Shown piece by piece: positions 39,354 through 50,225 of a DNA stretch of 64,000 nucleotides; the stretch's first letter is position 1; every line of letters starts with the position of its first letter. Below the pieces are notes generated by a model. That model made no database searches, was not told the origin of the DNA, and saw nothing but the letters and a program-made list of their open reading frames with translations. The stretch is from Cupriavidus sp. EM10 (GTDB taxonomy: Bacteria; Pseudomonadota; Gammaproteobacteria; Burkholderiales; Burkholderiaceae): assembly GCF_018729255.1 (NCBI RefSeq), contig NZ_CP076060.1, positions 2,108,001 through 2,172,000 of the forward strand. The letters are read 5' to 3'. The position numbers were made by a program, and so were the translations under genes.

Positions 39354-40690
39354 ATGCCACTGCCGCCCCCGGTTCAATCGATCCGGAACAGGATGATCGT
39401 GCTGTTCATCGTTGTCACCACGACAACGCTGGGGGCTTTTGCCGCGCACCGGCAGTGGCAGCTGCAGCAGGAGCTGGCGCAGCGCTTCGAGCGCAGCCGC
39501 GCGGAAATCATGGATGGCCTGGGCCAAAGTCTGGCCGAGCCGGCCTGGGCGCTCAATGTCGGCATCCTGCGCAGCCGCCTGGAAGCCACGCTGGTACACC
39601 CGGAAGTCTCCGAGGCCTGCATGTTCTCGCCCGACGGCAAGGAGACCTACGCCACCGCCGGCCGCCCCGCCGCCCCGGGCAGCAGCGCCTGCACGGCGGC
39701 AGGGCCGCACGACGTGCTGAGCGAGGTGCAGATCTACCCGCCGGCCAATATCGACGCCGAACGCCGCGAACAGTCGATCGGCACCGCCGTGATCCGCTTC
39801 TCGCACGATCCGATGAACAAGGCCCTGCGCGTGGCCATGATCCAGGGCATTACCGAAGTGGCGGCCATCGACGTGGTGCTGGTGCTGCTGCTGACCTTCG
39901 GCCTGCGCATGGTATTTCGTCCATTGGAACACCTGCAACGCGCCCTGTTCCAGCTGGCATCGAGCCATGGCGACGAGCTTGACGAACTGTCGCGGCTGGG
40001 CCGCACCGAGTTCGACAGCGTGATCGACGGCTTCAACCAGGTGCTGCGCAAGCTCAAGCTGATCATCGCCGAGCGGACCGAGGCCGAGTTGACGGTACGG
40101 GCCGCCATCCACCGCAGCCACGAAGCCTTTGCGCAGATCCAGGCCACCCAGGCGGAACTGGTCGAGAAAATCTGCAACTGGAAGCACTGTCCAAGACCGA
40201 CCAGCTGACCGGCGTGTTCAACCGCCGCCATCTCGACGCGGTATTGATCAGCGAGCTGGAGCGCCATCGGCGCGACGGCAGCCTGTTCTCGATCATCCTG
40301 ATCGATGTGGACCGCTTCAAGGCCATCAACGACAACCACGGCCACCAGGTGGGCGACCGGGTCCTGGTGGAGATGGCCGAACGCATCCTGGAAACCACGC
40401 GCGACGCCGATACCGTGGGCCGCTGGGGCGGCGAGGAATTCCTGATCATCTGCCCCGATGCGCCGCCGCACGCCGCCGTGCTGTTTGCCGAACGGCTGCG
40501 CCGCACGGTGTCGGAACAGCCGTTCCAGGCCGCTGGCGCCATGACGGCCAGCCTGGGCGTGGCCAGCGTGCAGCCGGGCGACACCATCCACGGGATGATC
40601 TCGCGGGCGGACCAGGCACTCTATCGGGGCAAGAACAACGGGCGGGATCGCGTGGAGTACGCCGAAGAAGGACTGGTCACGCCTCCGTAG
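39354..40690 (+). CDS. Membrane-bound diguanylate cyclase (GGDEF), frame broken by a probable missing base
   Basis: Makes cyclic di-GMP from two GTP. Restored length 445 residues: membrane helix 1 (RMIVLFIVVTTTTLGAFAA), a periplasmic sensor region of about 140 residues with two cysteines, helix 2 (IDVVLVLLLTFGLRMVF), a HAMP-like linker, coiled coil, and the GGDEF domain with active site GGEEF (359-363) and an intact product-inhibition site RDAD (350-353). As written, the frame shifts at AAAA 40167-40170: an upstream product of 284 residues ends at 40208 and the catalytic part continues in another frame. One added A gives VEKNLQLEALSKTDQLTG, the standard GGDEF entry. Confidence 0.9.
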
Positions 40691-40701
40691 GCGGGCGGCC
40701 T

Positions 40702-41607
40702 TCAGAACGGGGCCCGGTCTCCGCAAAGATGGGTAATCAGCAGCCGTGCCGACACAGTCAGCCCGGCCGGGTCGCGCATGCCGATCAGCAGTGACCGGCG
40801 CGCCCAGGCGTCACGCAGGCCCACCAGCGACAGGCCCATCGACTTCACATGCGGCTCGGCGGCGATGCGCGGCAGCACCCCGACGCCCAGGCCAGCCATC
40901 ACCATGCGGCACATCGCGTCGAAGCTGCGCACCTGGATGCGCAGGCGGAACTGGCGCTCCAGCCGGCTGCTTTCCTCCAGCAGCCGCGCGGCCAGCGACG
41001 TCACCTGCGGCAGGCTGACGAAATCGTATTCGAGCGCATCGGCGTAATGCACCGGGCCATCCTGGGCCAGCGGGTGGCCGGGCGGCGTGATGATGACCAG
41101 CTCGTCCTGCCGGTACTCCACCGTGACCAGCCCCGTGCAGGGCGTGCGGTCGGCAAAGATGCCCACATCGGCACGGTTTTCCATCAGCGCGGCCACGATG
41201 TCGCTGCTGTTGTGCTCTTCGAGCTCGATGCGGATGGTGGGATGCTGGCGCATGAACTGCGCAAGGTCGTCGGGCAGGAACTGGGTAATCGCCGAGGTGT
41301 TCGCGCAGACGCGCACCTGGCCGCGCACGCCCGACGCGTAGTCGGACATCACCCCGGCCATGCGCTCCACGTCCTGCAGGATGGTCAGCGCGTGGTGAAA
41401 GCACGCCTGCCCGGCCTCGGTCAGCTGCACCCCGGCCGCGTGGCGGAAGAACAGCGGCGCGCCGACGGCGGTTTCCAGGTCGGAAATGCGCTTGCTGGCC
41501 GCCGCCACGGCCAGGTGCGACTGGCGCGCGCCGGCCGAAATGCTGCCCTGCCGGGCCACGGCCACGAACAGGCCGAGCGTCACAAGGTCGAAGCGCGCCA
41601 GATTCAT
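40702..41607 (-). CDS. LysR-family transcriptional regulator
   Basis: 301 residues. Winged HTH at the N-terminus (DLVTLGLFVAVARQGSISAGARQSHLAVAAASKRISDLE, about 6-45 in pieces) and a LysR substrate domain: GQVRVCANTSAITQFLP, ENRADVGIFADRTP, LAQDGPVHYADALEYDF. The gene starts 2 bp after the recR stop, so it is coupled to the dnaX-ybaB-recR operon rather than facing its target divergently as LysR genes usually do. Effector and targets are unknown. Convergent with the diguanylate cyclase gene, 11 bp apart. Confidence 0.91.
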   Translation of the reverse strand: MNLARFDLVTLGLFVAVARQGSISAGARQSHLAVAAASKRISDLETAVGAPLFFRHAAGVQLTEAGQACFHHALTILQDVERMAGVMSDYASGVRGQVRVCANTSAITQFLPDDLAQFMRQHPTIRIELEEHNSSDIVAALMENRADVGIFADRTPCTGLVTVEYRQDELVIITPPGHPLAQDGPVHYADALEYDFVSLPQVTSLAARLLEESSRLERQFRLRIQVRSFDAMCRMVMAGLGVGVLPRIAAEPHVKSMGLSLVGLRDAWARRSLLIGMRDPAGLTVSARLLITHLCGDRAPF

Positions 41608-41609
41608 GG

Positions 41610-42224
41610 TCAGAGCGTGCGCCTGTCCATCACGGCGCGGGCGATGGTGCCCGCGTCCACGTATTCGAGTTCGCCACCCACCGGCACGCCACGCGCCAGG
41701 CGCGACACCTTGAGCCCGCGCGCCTTCAGCATTTCGCCGATGTAGTGCGCGGTGGCCTCGCCCTCGCTGGTGAAGTTGGTGGCGACGATCACCTCGGTGG
41801 CCGGGCCGCCGTACTCGGGGTCGGTGGCACGGGCCAGCAGGCGGTCAAGATGGATTTCCTTCGGGCCGATACCGTCCAGCGGCGACAGCCGCCCCATCAG
41901 CACGAAGTACTGGCCGCGATAGGTCAGGGTCTGCTCGATCATGACCTGGTCGGCCGGCGTTTCCACCACGCAGAGCAGTGCGGCGTCGCGAGCGGGGTCG
42001 CGGCACGTCTCGCAGATTTCCTGCTCGGTGAACGTGTTGCAGCGCTCGCAATGGCGGATGCCATCGGCGGCGCCGCGCAGCGCGTCGCCCAGTTTGCGCG
42101 CGCCGTCGCGGTCGTGCTGCAGCAGGTGGTACGCCATGCGCTGGGCCGACTTCGGTCCCACGCCGGGCAACACCTTGAGCGCCTCGATCAGCGCCTGCAG
42201 CGAAGTGGGCGGTGCCGCTTTCAT
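41610..42224 (-). CDS. recR: Recombination mediator RecR
   Basis: 204-residue RecFOR/RecOR component that loads RecA at gaps. N-terminal helix-hairpin-helix [20 protein letters not shown], zinc finger cysteines C59, C62, C71 and C74 ([16 protein letters not shown]), and the Toprim domain ([17 protein letters not shown]). The start at 42224 is preceded by AGGTGG. As sequenced, the frame is open into the upstream ybaB because of a missing base there; this is not a real fusion. Confidence 0.95.
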   Translation of the reverse strand: MKAAPPTSLQALIEALKVLPGVGPKSAQRMAYHLLQHDRDGARKLGDALRGAADGIRHCERCNTFTEQEICETCRDPARDAALLCVVETPADQVMIEQTLTYRGQYFVLMGRLSPLDGIGPKEIHLDRLLARATDPEYGGPATEVIVATNFTSEGEATAHYIGEMLKARGLKVSRLARGVPVGGELEYVDAGTIARAVMDRRTL

Positions 42225-42261
42225 GACACCACCTGGAACAATGCGCGCATGGGGACGTCGA

Positions 42262-42587
42262 TCAGAACGGCAGCTTGAAGCCCGGGGCAGCGGCAGGCCC
42301 GACGTCATCGAGCCCATTTTTTCCTGCGTGGTGGCCTCGGCCTTGCGCACGGCATCGTTGAACGCGGCGGCGACCAGGTCTTCCAGCAGATCCTTGTCGT
42401 CGGCCAGCAGGCTCGGATCGATCGTCACGCGCTTCACGTCGTTCTTGCAGGTCATGACCACCTTCACGAGACCGGCGCCGGACTGGCCCTCGACCTCGAT
42501 CTGGGCCAGCTGTTCCTGCATCTTCTTCATGTTGTCCTGCATCTGCTGGGCTTGCTTCATCAGCCCGGCCAGTTGACCTTTCATCAT
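42262..42587 (-). CDS. ybaB: YbaB/EbfC nucleoid-associated protein, last codons shifted by a probable missing base
   Basis: Small DNA-binding protein encoded between dnaX and recR in most bacteria. [20 protein letters not shown] begins the long helical hairpin, and [30 protein letters not shown] is the family core. As written, after GLPLP the frame shifts and runs on into recR without a stop. One extra C in the run shown as GGGG at 42284-42287 restores the ending LPLPPGFKLPF and a stop at 42262-42264, giving 108 residues, the normal length. Confidence 0.92.
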
Positions 42588-42666
42588 GGCTTTACTCCTT
42601 CGCTATATAGGTGTGTTGGGTGGGGCGGCGCCGCTTCGGATCGATCCGGGCGGCCGCCTCTCGAAA

Positions 42667-45129
42667 TCAGGCAGCCCGTGGTTGCACGGAACCGGGCACG
42701 ATCTGCCCGCCGAACTCGCGCAGCAGGCCCTGTACGAACGGATCGCGGTCGATCTCGGCCTCGGCCTCGCGCTGGCGTTCGGCACGTGCCGCCGCATCGA
42801 CGGCCGCCGCGGTATGGGTGACGGCGCCGATCTCGCAATGCACGCGCACCTCGACGCCAAAGTGTTCATTGAGCGCGGCCTGCAGCCGCTCTGCCACATT
42901 GGCTTCGCCAATCGCCGCCACCGGCACCCGCAGGTGCAGCGCGCGGCCAACCACGCGATGCAGCTCGCTCTGGTGCGCCAGCTGCTGCGCCAGGCCCTTG
43001 AGCGGCAGGCTGGCGGCCAGCGCCGGCCAGTCGCCGGTGAAGACCGGCGGCGTGCCGTCGTCGGACGCACTGGGCGCCACCGGCGGCACCGCCGGCGCCA
43101 GCGCTACGGCCGGCTCGGGTACGGGCTCCGGCTTGCGGGCCTGGGCCGGCTGGGCGGGCTGGGTGGACTTCTGCGGTGCGGCGCGCCCGCCGCCGCGCTG
43201 CGGGCGGTCGAAACTTTCCGATTCGAAGCCATTGTCGTACCCGCCAAAGTTCGGGTCGAAGCCGGGATCGCTGTCGTAGGGGCCGATCACCGGCATGTCG
43301 GCCGGCATGGCGTCCCACGGGGGCACATCGCTGCTACCGGCGGCTTCCCATGGCGGTACGTCTGCGGCAGGCTTGGCCTGCTGGGCTGGTTTAACGGCAG
43401 GTGCCGGGCGCTCGCGAACGGACTCGACCGGTGCCGGCTGGACGGTGGCCGCCGGGGCGGCCGGGACATCAGCCTCGGCCGGCTGCACCGGCGCGGCCGT
43501 GGCCGTGGTTGCCGGGCGCGACGCCGACGGCGGACGCAGCGGCTGGGCGGCCGGGCGCTGGCTGGCGGCTGCGGCAGCGGCAGCACCGGCCATCGGCGGT
43601 GCGCCAGCGCCAGCCGGGCGTGTGGCACCCTTGCCCGCCGATGCCTGTCGTGCGGCTTCCAGCGCGGCGCGGGCCGGCGACATGGCCGTGCGGCCAGCGG
43701 CGGCCGGCGGCGTGGCGGGCTGGGCCGGCTCGACCGGCGCGGCTGCCTTCGGCGCCATCACCGGGGCGGGTGCCTTGACGGGCTCCGGCAGGGTCGGGCT
43801 CGCGGGCTTGGCGCTTTCGGCGATGGGACGGGCTTCGGGTGTCGAAACTTCGTATGTCGGTGCTTCCGCGTTCGGCGCGGCGGCTCGTGCCACCGGAGCC
43901 ACCGGAGCCGGCGCAGCCTGTGCCACCGGCGCGGCCGACATGGCACGCGGTGCCGGCGCCGGCGGGCTTGCCGGGCGCGGCCGCGCCATCGGCTGGCCGC
44001 CCTGCCCGCCTGCCGGCGTGGCAGGCATGGCCGACGGCCGGAAGGCCATCATGCGCAGCAGCGTCATCGTGAAGCCGGCGTATTCGTCCGGCGCCAGCGC
44101 AAGCTCGCTGCGGCCAAGGTTGGCGATCTGGTAGAACAGCTGGATTTCCTGCGCGTCGAACTGGCCGGCCAGCCGGCGCACGTCCCCGGCCTCGGGCCAT
44201 TCGTCCTGCACCGATGCCGGCACGGCCTGGGCCAGCGCCACCTTGTGCAGCAGCGATCCGAGGTCCTGCAGCGCGCCGGCAAACGACAGGCTGCGGTCGG
44301 CCATCGAATCGGCAATGCCCAGCATCGTGGCGCCATCCTCGGCGGCCAGCGCATCGAGCAACTGCACCAGATAGCTCTGGTCGATCGCCCCAAGCATGCC
44401 GCGCACGGCTTCCTCGGACACCTGCCCGGCGCTGTAGGCGATAGCCTGGTCGGTCAGCGACAGCGCGTCGCGCATCGAGCCATGGGCCGCCTGCGCAAGC
44501 AGCCGCAACGCGCTGCCGTCGTGGCGGATGCCTTCCTGGCCCAGGATATGGTCCAGGTGCGACACGATATGCCCCGGCGGCATCTGCTTCAGGTTGAACT
44601 GCAGGCAGCGTGACAGGACGGTGACAGGAATCTTCTGCGGATCGGTGGTGGCCAGGATGAACTTGACGTGCCCGGGCGGCTCTTCCAGCGTCTTCAGCAT
44701 CGCGTTGAAGGCGTGGTTGGTCAGCATGTGCACTTCGTCGATCATGTAGACCTTGAAGCGGCCCACCGTCGGCGCGTACACCGCCTTGTCCAGCAGCTGC
44801 GCCATCTCGTCGACGCCCCGGTTCGATGCGGCATCCATCTCGATATAGTCGACGAACCGACCGCTATCGATCTCCTGGCAGGCCTTGCACTGCCCGCAGG
44901 GCTGGGCGGTGATGCCGCCGTTGCCGTCGGGGCCGGTGCAATTGAGCGCCTTGGCCAGGATCCGCGACAACGTGGTCTTGCCGACACCGCGCGTGCCGGT
45001 GAACAGATAGGCGTGATGCAGCCGCTGCTGTTCCAGCGCATGCGTGAGCGCGCGCACCACGTGCTCCTGGCCGACCAGCGTGGTGAAATCCCGTGGGCGC
45101 CATTTGCGCGCTAGAACTTGATAACTCAT
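42667..45129 (-). CDS. dnaX: DNA polymerase III subunits gamma and tau
   Basis: Clamp-loader ATPase; tau also bridges polymerase cores and DnaB. 820 residues from MSYQVLARKWRPRDFTTLVG. AAA+ domain with Walker A GTRGVGKTTLSRIL (about 45-58), the zinc site CGQCKACQEI, Walker B MIDEVHML, and the sensor regions. Residues of about 370-660 are a low-complexity Ala/Pro linker, followed by the C-terminal tau domain (ALAASLPLKGLAQQLAHQSE, FVQGLLREFGGQIVPGS). I saw no A-rich slippery heptamer for gamma production in this GC-rich gene. Confidence 0.96.
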   Translation of the reverse strand: MSYQVLARKWRPRDFTTLVGQEHVVRALTHALEQQRLHHAYLFTGTRGVGKTTLSRILAKALNCTGPDGNGGITAQPCGQCKACQEIDSGRFVDYIEMDAASNRGVDEMAQLLDKAVYAPTVGRFKVYMIDEVHMLTNHAFNAMLKTLEEPPGHVKFILATTDPQKIPVTVLSRCLQFNLKQMPPGHIVSHLDHILGQEGIRHDGSALRLLAQAAHGSMRDALSLTDQAIAYSAGQVSEEAVRGMLGAIDQSYLVQLLDALAAEDGATMLGIADSMADRSLSFAGALQDLGSLLHKVALAQAVPASVQDEWPEAGDVRRLAGQFDAQEIQLFYQIANLGRSELALAPDEYAGFTMTLLRMMAFRPSAMPATPAGGQGGQPMARPRPASPPAPAPRAMSAAPVAQAAPAPVAPVARAAAPNAEAPTYEVSTPEARPIAESAKPASPTLPEPVKAPAPVMAPKAAAPVEPAQPATPPAAAGRTAMSPARAALEAARQASAGKGATRPAGAGAPPMAGAAAAAAASQRPAAQPLRPPSASRPATTATAAPVQPAEADVPAAPAATVQPAPVESVRERPAPAVKPAQQAKPAADVPPWEAAGSSDVPPWDAMPADMPVIGPYDSDPGFDPNFGGYDNGFESESFDRPQRGGGRAAPQKSTQPAQPAQARKPEPVPEPAVALAPAVPPVAPSASDDGTPPVFTGDWPALAASLPLKGLAQQLAHQSELHRVVGRALHLRVPVAAIGEANVAERLQAALNEHFGVEVRVHCEIGAVTHTAAAVDAAARAERQREAEAEIDRDPFVQGLLREFGGQIVPGSVQPRAA

Positions 45130-45204
45130 GGCGGCGATTGTAGCAAAAGGCGGACCTTCGCAATCGGGAACCGGCCCCGCCGCCCCGCCCGGCCGGCGCC
45201 CATG

Positions 45205-45232
45205 AAAAAGCCCCGCCATGGGGCGGGGCTTC
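45205..45232 (-). terminator. Rho-independent terminator after lldP
   Basis: On the minus strand AGCCCCGCC, loop CCAT, GGCGGGGCT, then TTTTT. Lies between the lldP stop and dnaX. Confidence 0.88.
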
Positions 45233-45256
45233 GTGTCACATCGGTCCGGCTGGCCG

Positions 45257-46933
<1,677 letters not shown>

Positions 46934-47249
46934 GATTGAATCCTCCTCTGGTTGAAACGGCTGCCTGCCTCTGACGGGCCTGGACCTCCGGACGACATGT
47001 GTCCGGCAGAGCGACGCAAGCGCCGCCCGCCGGACCGAAAGGGGATTGTAAGGACGGGTTCCCGACGCGCCGCCCAAAATCCGGTCATCGACCCGATGAG
47101 CCGGATTCAGGGATCAGGGTTTGTGCGGGGGCAGTCTGGCGCACCTCACATCCTCGCGCGCAGCGTACTCCTTAAAACGAACGTTCGATATAGGTAATGT
47201 GATGGAGGCAAGGCCCCGGCATGGCGGCACGCGCCGCCATCGTGCGCGC
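46934..47249. other. lldP leader region
   Basis: 316 bp without a supported gene between the nrdJ stop and the lldP start, both on the minus strand. Contains a hairpin without T-tract just after nrdJ (47221-47240, arms ATGGCGGC / GCCGCCAT), a 10-bp perfect palindrome CGAACGTTCG (47178-47187), and the AGGAGG ribosome site of lldP. The lldP promoter is not obvious. Confidence 0.5.
47178..47187. promoter_or_regulatory. Perfect palindrome CGAACGTTCG, possible operator
   Basis: 10-bp dyad flanked by AT-rich bases, 245 bp upstream of lldP and about 60 bp downstream of nrdJ. Dyads of this shape are common TetR- or GntR-type sites; lactate permease genes are often GntR-controlled. The link is inference and the motif is short. 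Confidence 0.3.
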
Positions 47250-49751
47250 TCAGCCGCACTCGCCCACGTAGCCGCAGTTGGCGCATTTGGCGCAGCCGTC
47301 GACCCGGTGCAGCGCGTGGGCGCCGCACTCCGGGCATGGCTTGCCGGTGCCGATGCCGGTCACGGCCGTGGCGGCCGGTGCGGGCTCGACCGGCCGGGCC
47401 AGCGACACGGCGGCCTCGCCGCCATCGCGCCGGGCCAGCCGCGCCGCCAGCGCGGCCACCGGCACCTGGCCGCCCTCGTCGTCCAGGAAGCCGCGCTTGA
47501 TCAGGATGCGCTGCAGCGCGTAGCTCAGCGCCGCCACCTCGGAGTCGTGGAAGCGCGGCACCTCGGTGCCATCCTGGCGCACCACCGATCCATAGCGCAC
47601 GGTCCCCTTGTCCCACACCACGTTACGCATGTCGGCCAGCGCCTTGGCAATCGGGCCGCCCGAGCGCGCCACCATCGACAGCAGCCGCATGGTCGACGTG
47701 ATCCACTGCTGCCCCTCGGTGCGCTGGCCCGCCGGCATGAAGAATTCGATCGGCCGCTCGATGGTGACGGCCTGCCCGTCCACCGTGCCCGCCACCCGCA
47801 TGAAGTTCACGGTCAGGTAGACGGTCTTGTGGCCCTCGTAGGTCAGGTATTCCACCTTCGACGTCACGCCTTCGAGATCGCCCAGCGGACGGCTGCCGAA
47901 TGGCCGCGTCAGCGGATCGTCGCCGTTCGGCGGCGACCCCGGTGCTGTCGCGGCCGGCGCCTCGGCCGCGGGGGCCACCGACAGCACCGCGCCCAGCACC
48001 TGGTTGGGCCGGTAGGTGGCCAGCCCCTTCAGGCCGGCCTTCCAGGCTTCCAGGTACAGGTTGCGGAACGCCTCGTACGGATAGTCCTCCGGCACGTTCA
48101 CGGTCTTGCTGATGCTGGTATCGATATACGGCTGCACGGCCTCCAGCATCCGCATGTGATCCAGCGCCGACATCTGCAACGCGGTCACAAAGCTGTCGGG
48201 CAGGTGGTCCATGTCGCCGCCCATGTGCCGATAGAGTCGCCAGGCGTGGTCGGCCACCTCGAACGTGCGGTAGCTGTCGTCGGGCATGCGCTTGCGGCGG
48301 TTGTAGGTCCACGAAAAGGCGGGCTCGATGCCGTTCGACGCATTGTCGGCAAAGGCCAGCGTGATGGTGCCCGTCGGCGCAATCGACAGCAGATGCGAAT
48401 TGCGCAGCCCGTGCGCGCGGATGGCGTCCTGCACGGCGTCCGGCAGCCGGCTGACGAACCCGCCGCGCAGATAGGCGTCGGCATCGAACAGCGGGAAGGC
48501 GCCCTTCTCGTCGGCCAGCTCCACCGATGCCAGGTAGGCGTGGTCGCGCATCGATTCCGAAATCCGGCCGGCCAGCGCGCGCGCCGCGTCGGTGTCGTAG
48601 CGCAGCCCCAGCATCACCAGCGCGCTGCCCAGCCCCAGGAAACCCAGCCCGATGCGACGCTTGGCCTGCGCCTCGGCCTGCTGCTCGGGCAGCGGCCAGA
48701 AGGTGACGTCGAGCACGTTGTCGAGCATGCGCGTGGACACGCGCACCACCTCGGCGAACGCCGCGAAGTCGAAGCTGGCCTGGTCCGTGAACGGCTGGCG
48801 CACAAAGCGCGTCAGGTTGATCGACCCCAGGCAGCAGCAGCCATACGACGGCAGCGGCTGCTCCGCGCACGGGTTGGTCGCCTCGATCGTCTCGCAGTAA
48901 TACAGGTTGTTGTCGGCGTTGATGCGCGACAGGAACAGGATGCCGGGCTCGGCATGGTCGTAGGTGGCCTGCATGACCTGGTCCCACAGCCGGCGCGCCG
49001 GCACGCGGCGATACACCCACTGGCCGTCGTCGCGCCGGTAGGCGCCGGCCGCGATCACGTCCATGCCCGGTTCGGCTTCGTGCACCAGTTCGACCTCGGC
49101 ATCGGCCTCCACGGCCAGCATGAAGTCGTCGGTGACGCCGATCGAGATATTGAAGTTGGTCAGGTCGCCGCGATCCTTGGCGTGGATGAAGCTCTCGATA
49201 TCGGGATGGTCGCAGCGCAGCACGCCCATCTGCGCCCCGCGCCGCGCGCCGGCCGATTCCACGGTGGCGCACGACGCATCGAACACCTTCATGAACGACA
49301 CCGGCCCCGACGCCCGCGAATGCGTGGCGCGCACCAGCGCGCCGCCGGGCCGGATCGACGAGAAGTCATACCCGACACCGCCGCCTCGCCGCATGGTTTC
49401 GGCGGCCTGCGCCACGGCGGTGTAGATGCTGGGCTTGCCGCCCTTTGACTCGGACACCGAATCGCCCACGGGCTGCACGAAGCAGTTGATCAGCGTGGCC
49501 TGGATGCCCGTGCCGGCGGCCGAGTTGATGCGCCCGGCCGGCACGAAGCCGTTTTCGAGCGCCCAGAGAAAGCGCGCGGCCCAGGTGTCGCGCTGATCGG
49601 CCGGCTCGACCTCGGCCAGCGCACGCGCCACGCGGCGGCGCACATCGTCGATGCTGCGCTCCTCGCCCTTGGCGTACTTTTCCTGAAGAACTTCGATGGA
49701 GATGTCTTGCGGCACGAGTGCGCCGCGGAGGATCTGGTCGTTTGCGTTCAT
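47250..49751 (-). CDS. nrdJ: Adenosylcobalamin-dependent ribonucleotide reductase (class II)
   Basis: Reduces ribonucleotides to deoxyribonucleotides using coenzyme B12, independently of oxygen. 833 residues from [16 protein letters not shown] (AGG about 9 nt upstream). Active-site features: redox cysteine C90 in LINCF, NPCAEQ at 293-298 (catalytic Asn, thiyl Cys, Glu), and the partner cysteines near [10 protein letters not shown]-terminal TSCPD-type extension ends with CPECGAHAL and [14 protein letters not shown], a cysteine-rich zinc/redox tail used to re-reduce the active site. I found no cobalamin riboswitch upstream. Confidence 0.95.
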   Translation of the reverse strand: MNANDQILRGALVPQDISIEVLQEKYAKGEERSIDDVRRRVARALAEVEPADQRDTWAARFLWALENGFVPAGRINSAAGTGIQATLINCFVQPVGDSVSESKGGKPSIYTAVAQAAETMRRGGGVGYDFSSIRPGGALVRATHSRASGPVSFMKVFDASCATVESAGARRGAQMGVLRCDHPDIESFIHAKDRGDLTNFNISIGVTDDFMLAVEADAEVELVHEAEPGMDVIAAGAYRRDDGQWVYRRVPARRLWDQVMQATYDHAEPGILFLSRINADNNLYYCETIEATNPCAEQPLPSYGCCCLGSINLTRFVRQPFTDQASFDFAAFAEVVRVSTRMLDNVLDVTFWPLPEQQAEAQAKRRIGLGFLGLGSALVMLGLRYDTDAARALAGRISESMRDHAYLASVELADEKGAFPLFDADAYLRGGFVSRLPDAVQDAIRAHGLRNSHLLSIAPTGTITLAFADNASNGIEPAFSWTYNRRKRMPDDSYRTFEVADHAWRLYRHMGGDMDHLPDSFVTALQMSALDHMRMLEAVQPYIDTSISKTVNVPEDYPYEAFRNLYLEAWKAGLKGLATYRPNQVLGAVLSVAPAAEAPAATAPGSPPNGDDPLTRPFGSRPLGDLEGVTSKVEYLTYEGHKTVYLTVNFMRVAGTVDGQAVTIERPIEFFMPAGQRTEGQQWITSTMRLLSMVARSGGPIAKALADMRNVVWDKGTVRYGSVVRQDGTEVPRFHDSEVAALSYALQRILIKRGFLDDEGGQVPVAALAARLARRDGGEAAVSLARPVEPAPAATAVTGIGTGKPCPECGAHALHRVDGCAKCANCGYVGECG

Positions 49752-49908
49752 GCCCCAACCTGTCTGTGAGAAGTCGGCTGAAAATGCCGTCCGCCATGCT
49801 GCCAGCATGGCCGCGCGACACCCCGGTATCAGATCAAACTCCCGTCGAACAACCGTAGTAGAACAACGAAATTGGAAACGTCGTGCCAGGTTGGGTTACA
49901 ATGCCGGT

Positions 49909-50008
49909 CGGACGGGCCTCCTCGCATGGCGGCGCGGTCAACCTGGTCAGGTCGGGAACGAAGCAGCCACAGCCGTTTTCCACCAGTGCCGAGGGTCAGG
50001 CTCGTCCC
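49909..50008 (+). ncRNA. ffs: Signal recognition particle RNA (4.5S type)
   Basis: About 100 nt. The conserved helix 8 core is GGTCAGGTCGGGAACGAAGC followed by AGCC, containing the GGAA tetraloop closed by a G-C pair and the asymmetric loop bound by Ffh. The ends pair: GGACGGGCCT at the 5' side with AGGCTCGTCC at the 3' side. A TACAAT -10 at 49897-49902 with TTGGAA 19 bp further upstream may be the promoter. Runs opposite to both flanking genes. Confidence 0.95.
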
Positions 50009-50154
50009 CTTCTTCCTGCTTTATCCGTCTTCACGCGAAGTTCTTCGCGAAAACTCCACTAAATTGATGCAATCCTGCCGACCACGGCGGGATGGACGCG
50101 TTTTGCGCTGGCGTGATGCATTGTCGCGCGGCGGATGCCTTGCCCTCACCCCGG

Positions 50155-50179
50155 CCCTCTCCCGCTGGGCGGGAGAGGG
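50155..50179. repeat. CCCTCTCCC/GGGAGAGGG palindrome, copy 3
   Basis: 11-bp perfect arms CCCTCTCCCGC / GCGGGAGAGGG with a 3-nt loop. Lies between the SRP RNA gene and the convergent addA stop. Confidence 0.8.
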
Positions 50180-50225
50180 GAGCACCCCACGGGAGAGCGG
50201 GTCTATTCTGCGCCTGTTTCCGGGA

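Noticed and set aside
41610..42587. A genuine YbaB-RecR fusion protein
   Set aside because: One missing base explains the read-through and both genes have normal ends when it is restored.
42667..45129. Programmed frameshift making the gamma subunit of dnaX
   Set aside because: No A-rich slippery heptamer with a following stem was seen in the gene.
49752..49908. Cobalamin riboswitch ahead of the B12-dependent ribonucleotide reductase
   Set aside because: No B12-box or recognisable riboswitch fold; the region is short and leads into the SRP RNA promoter.
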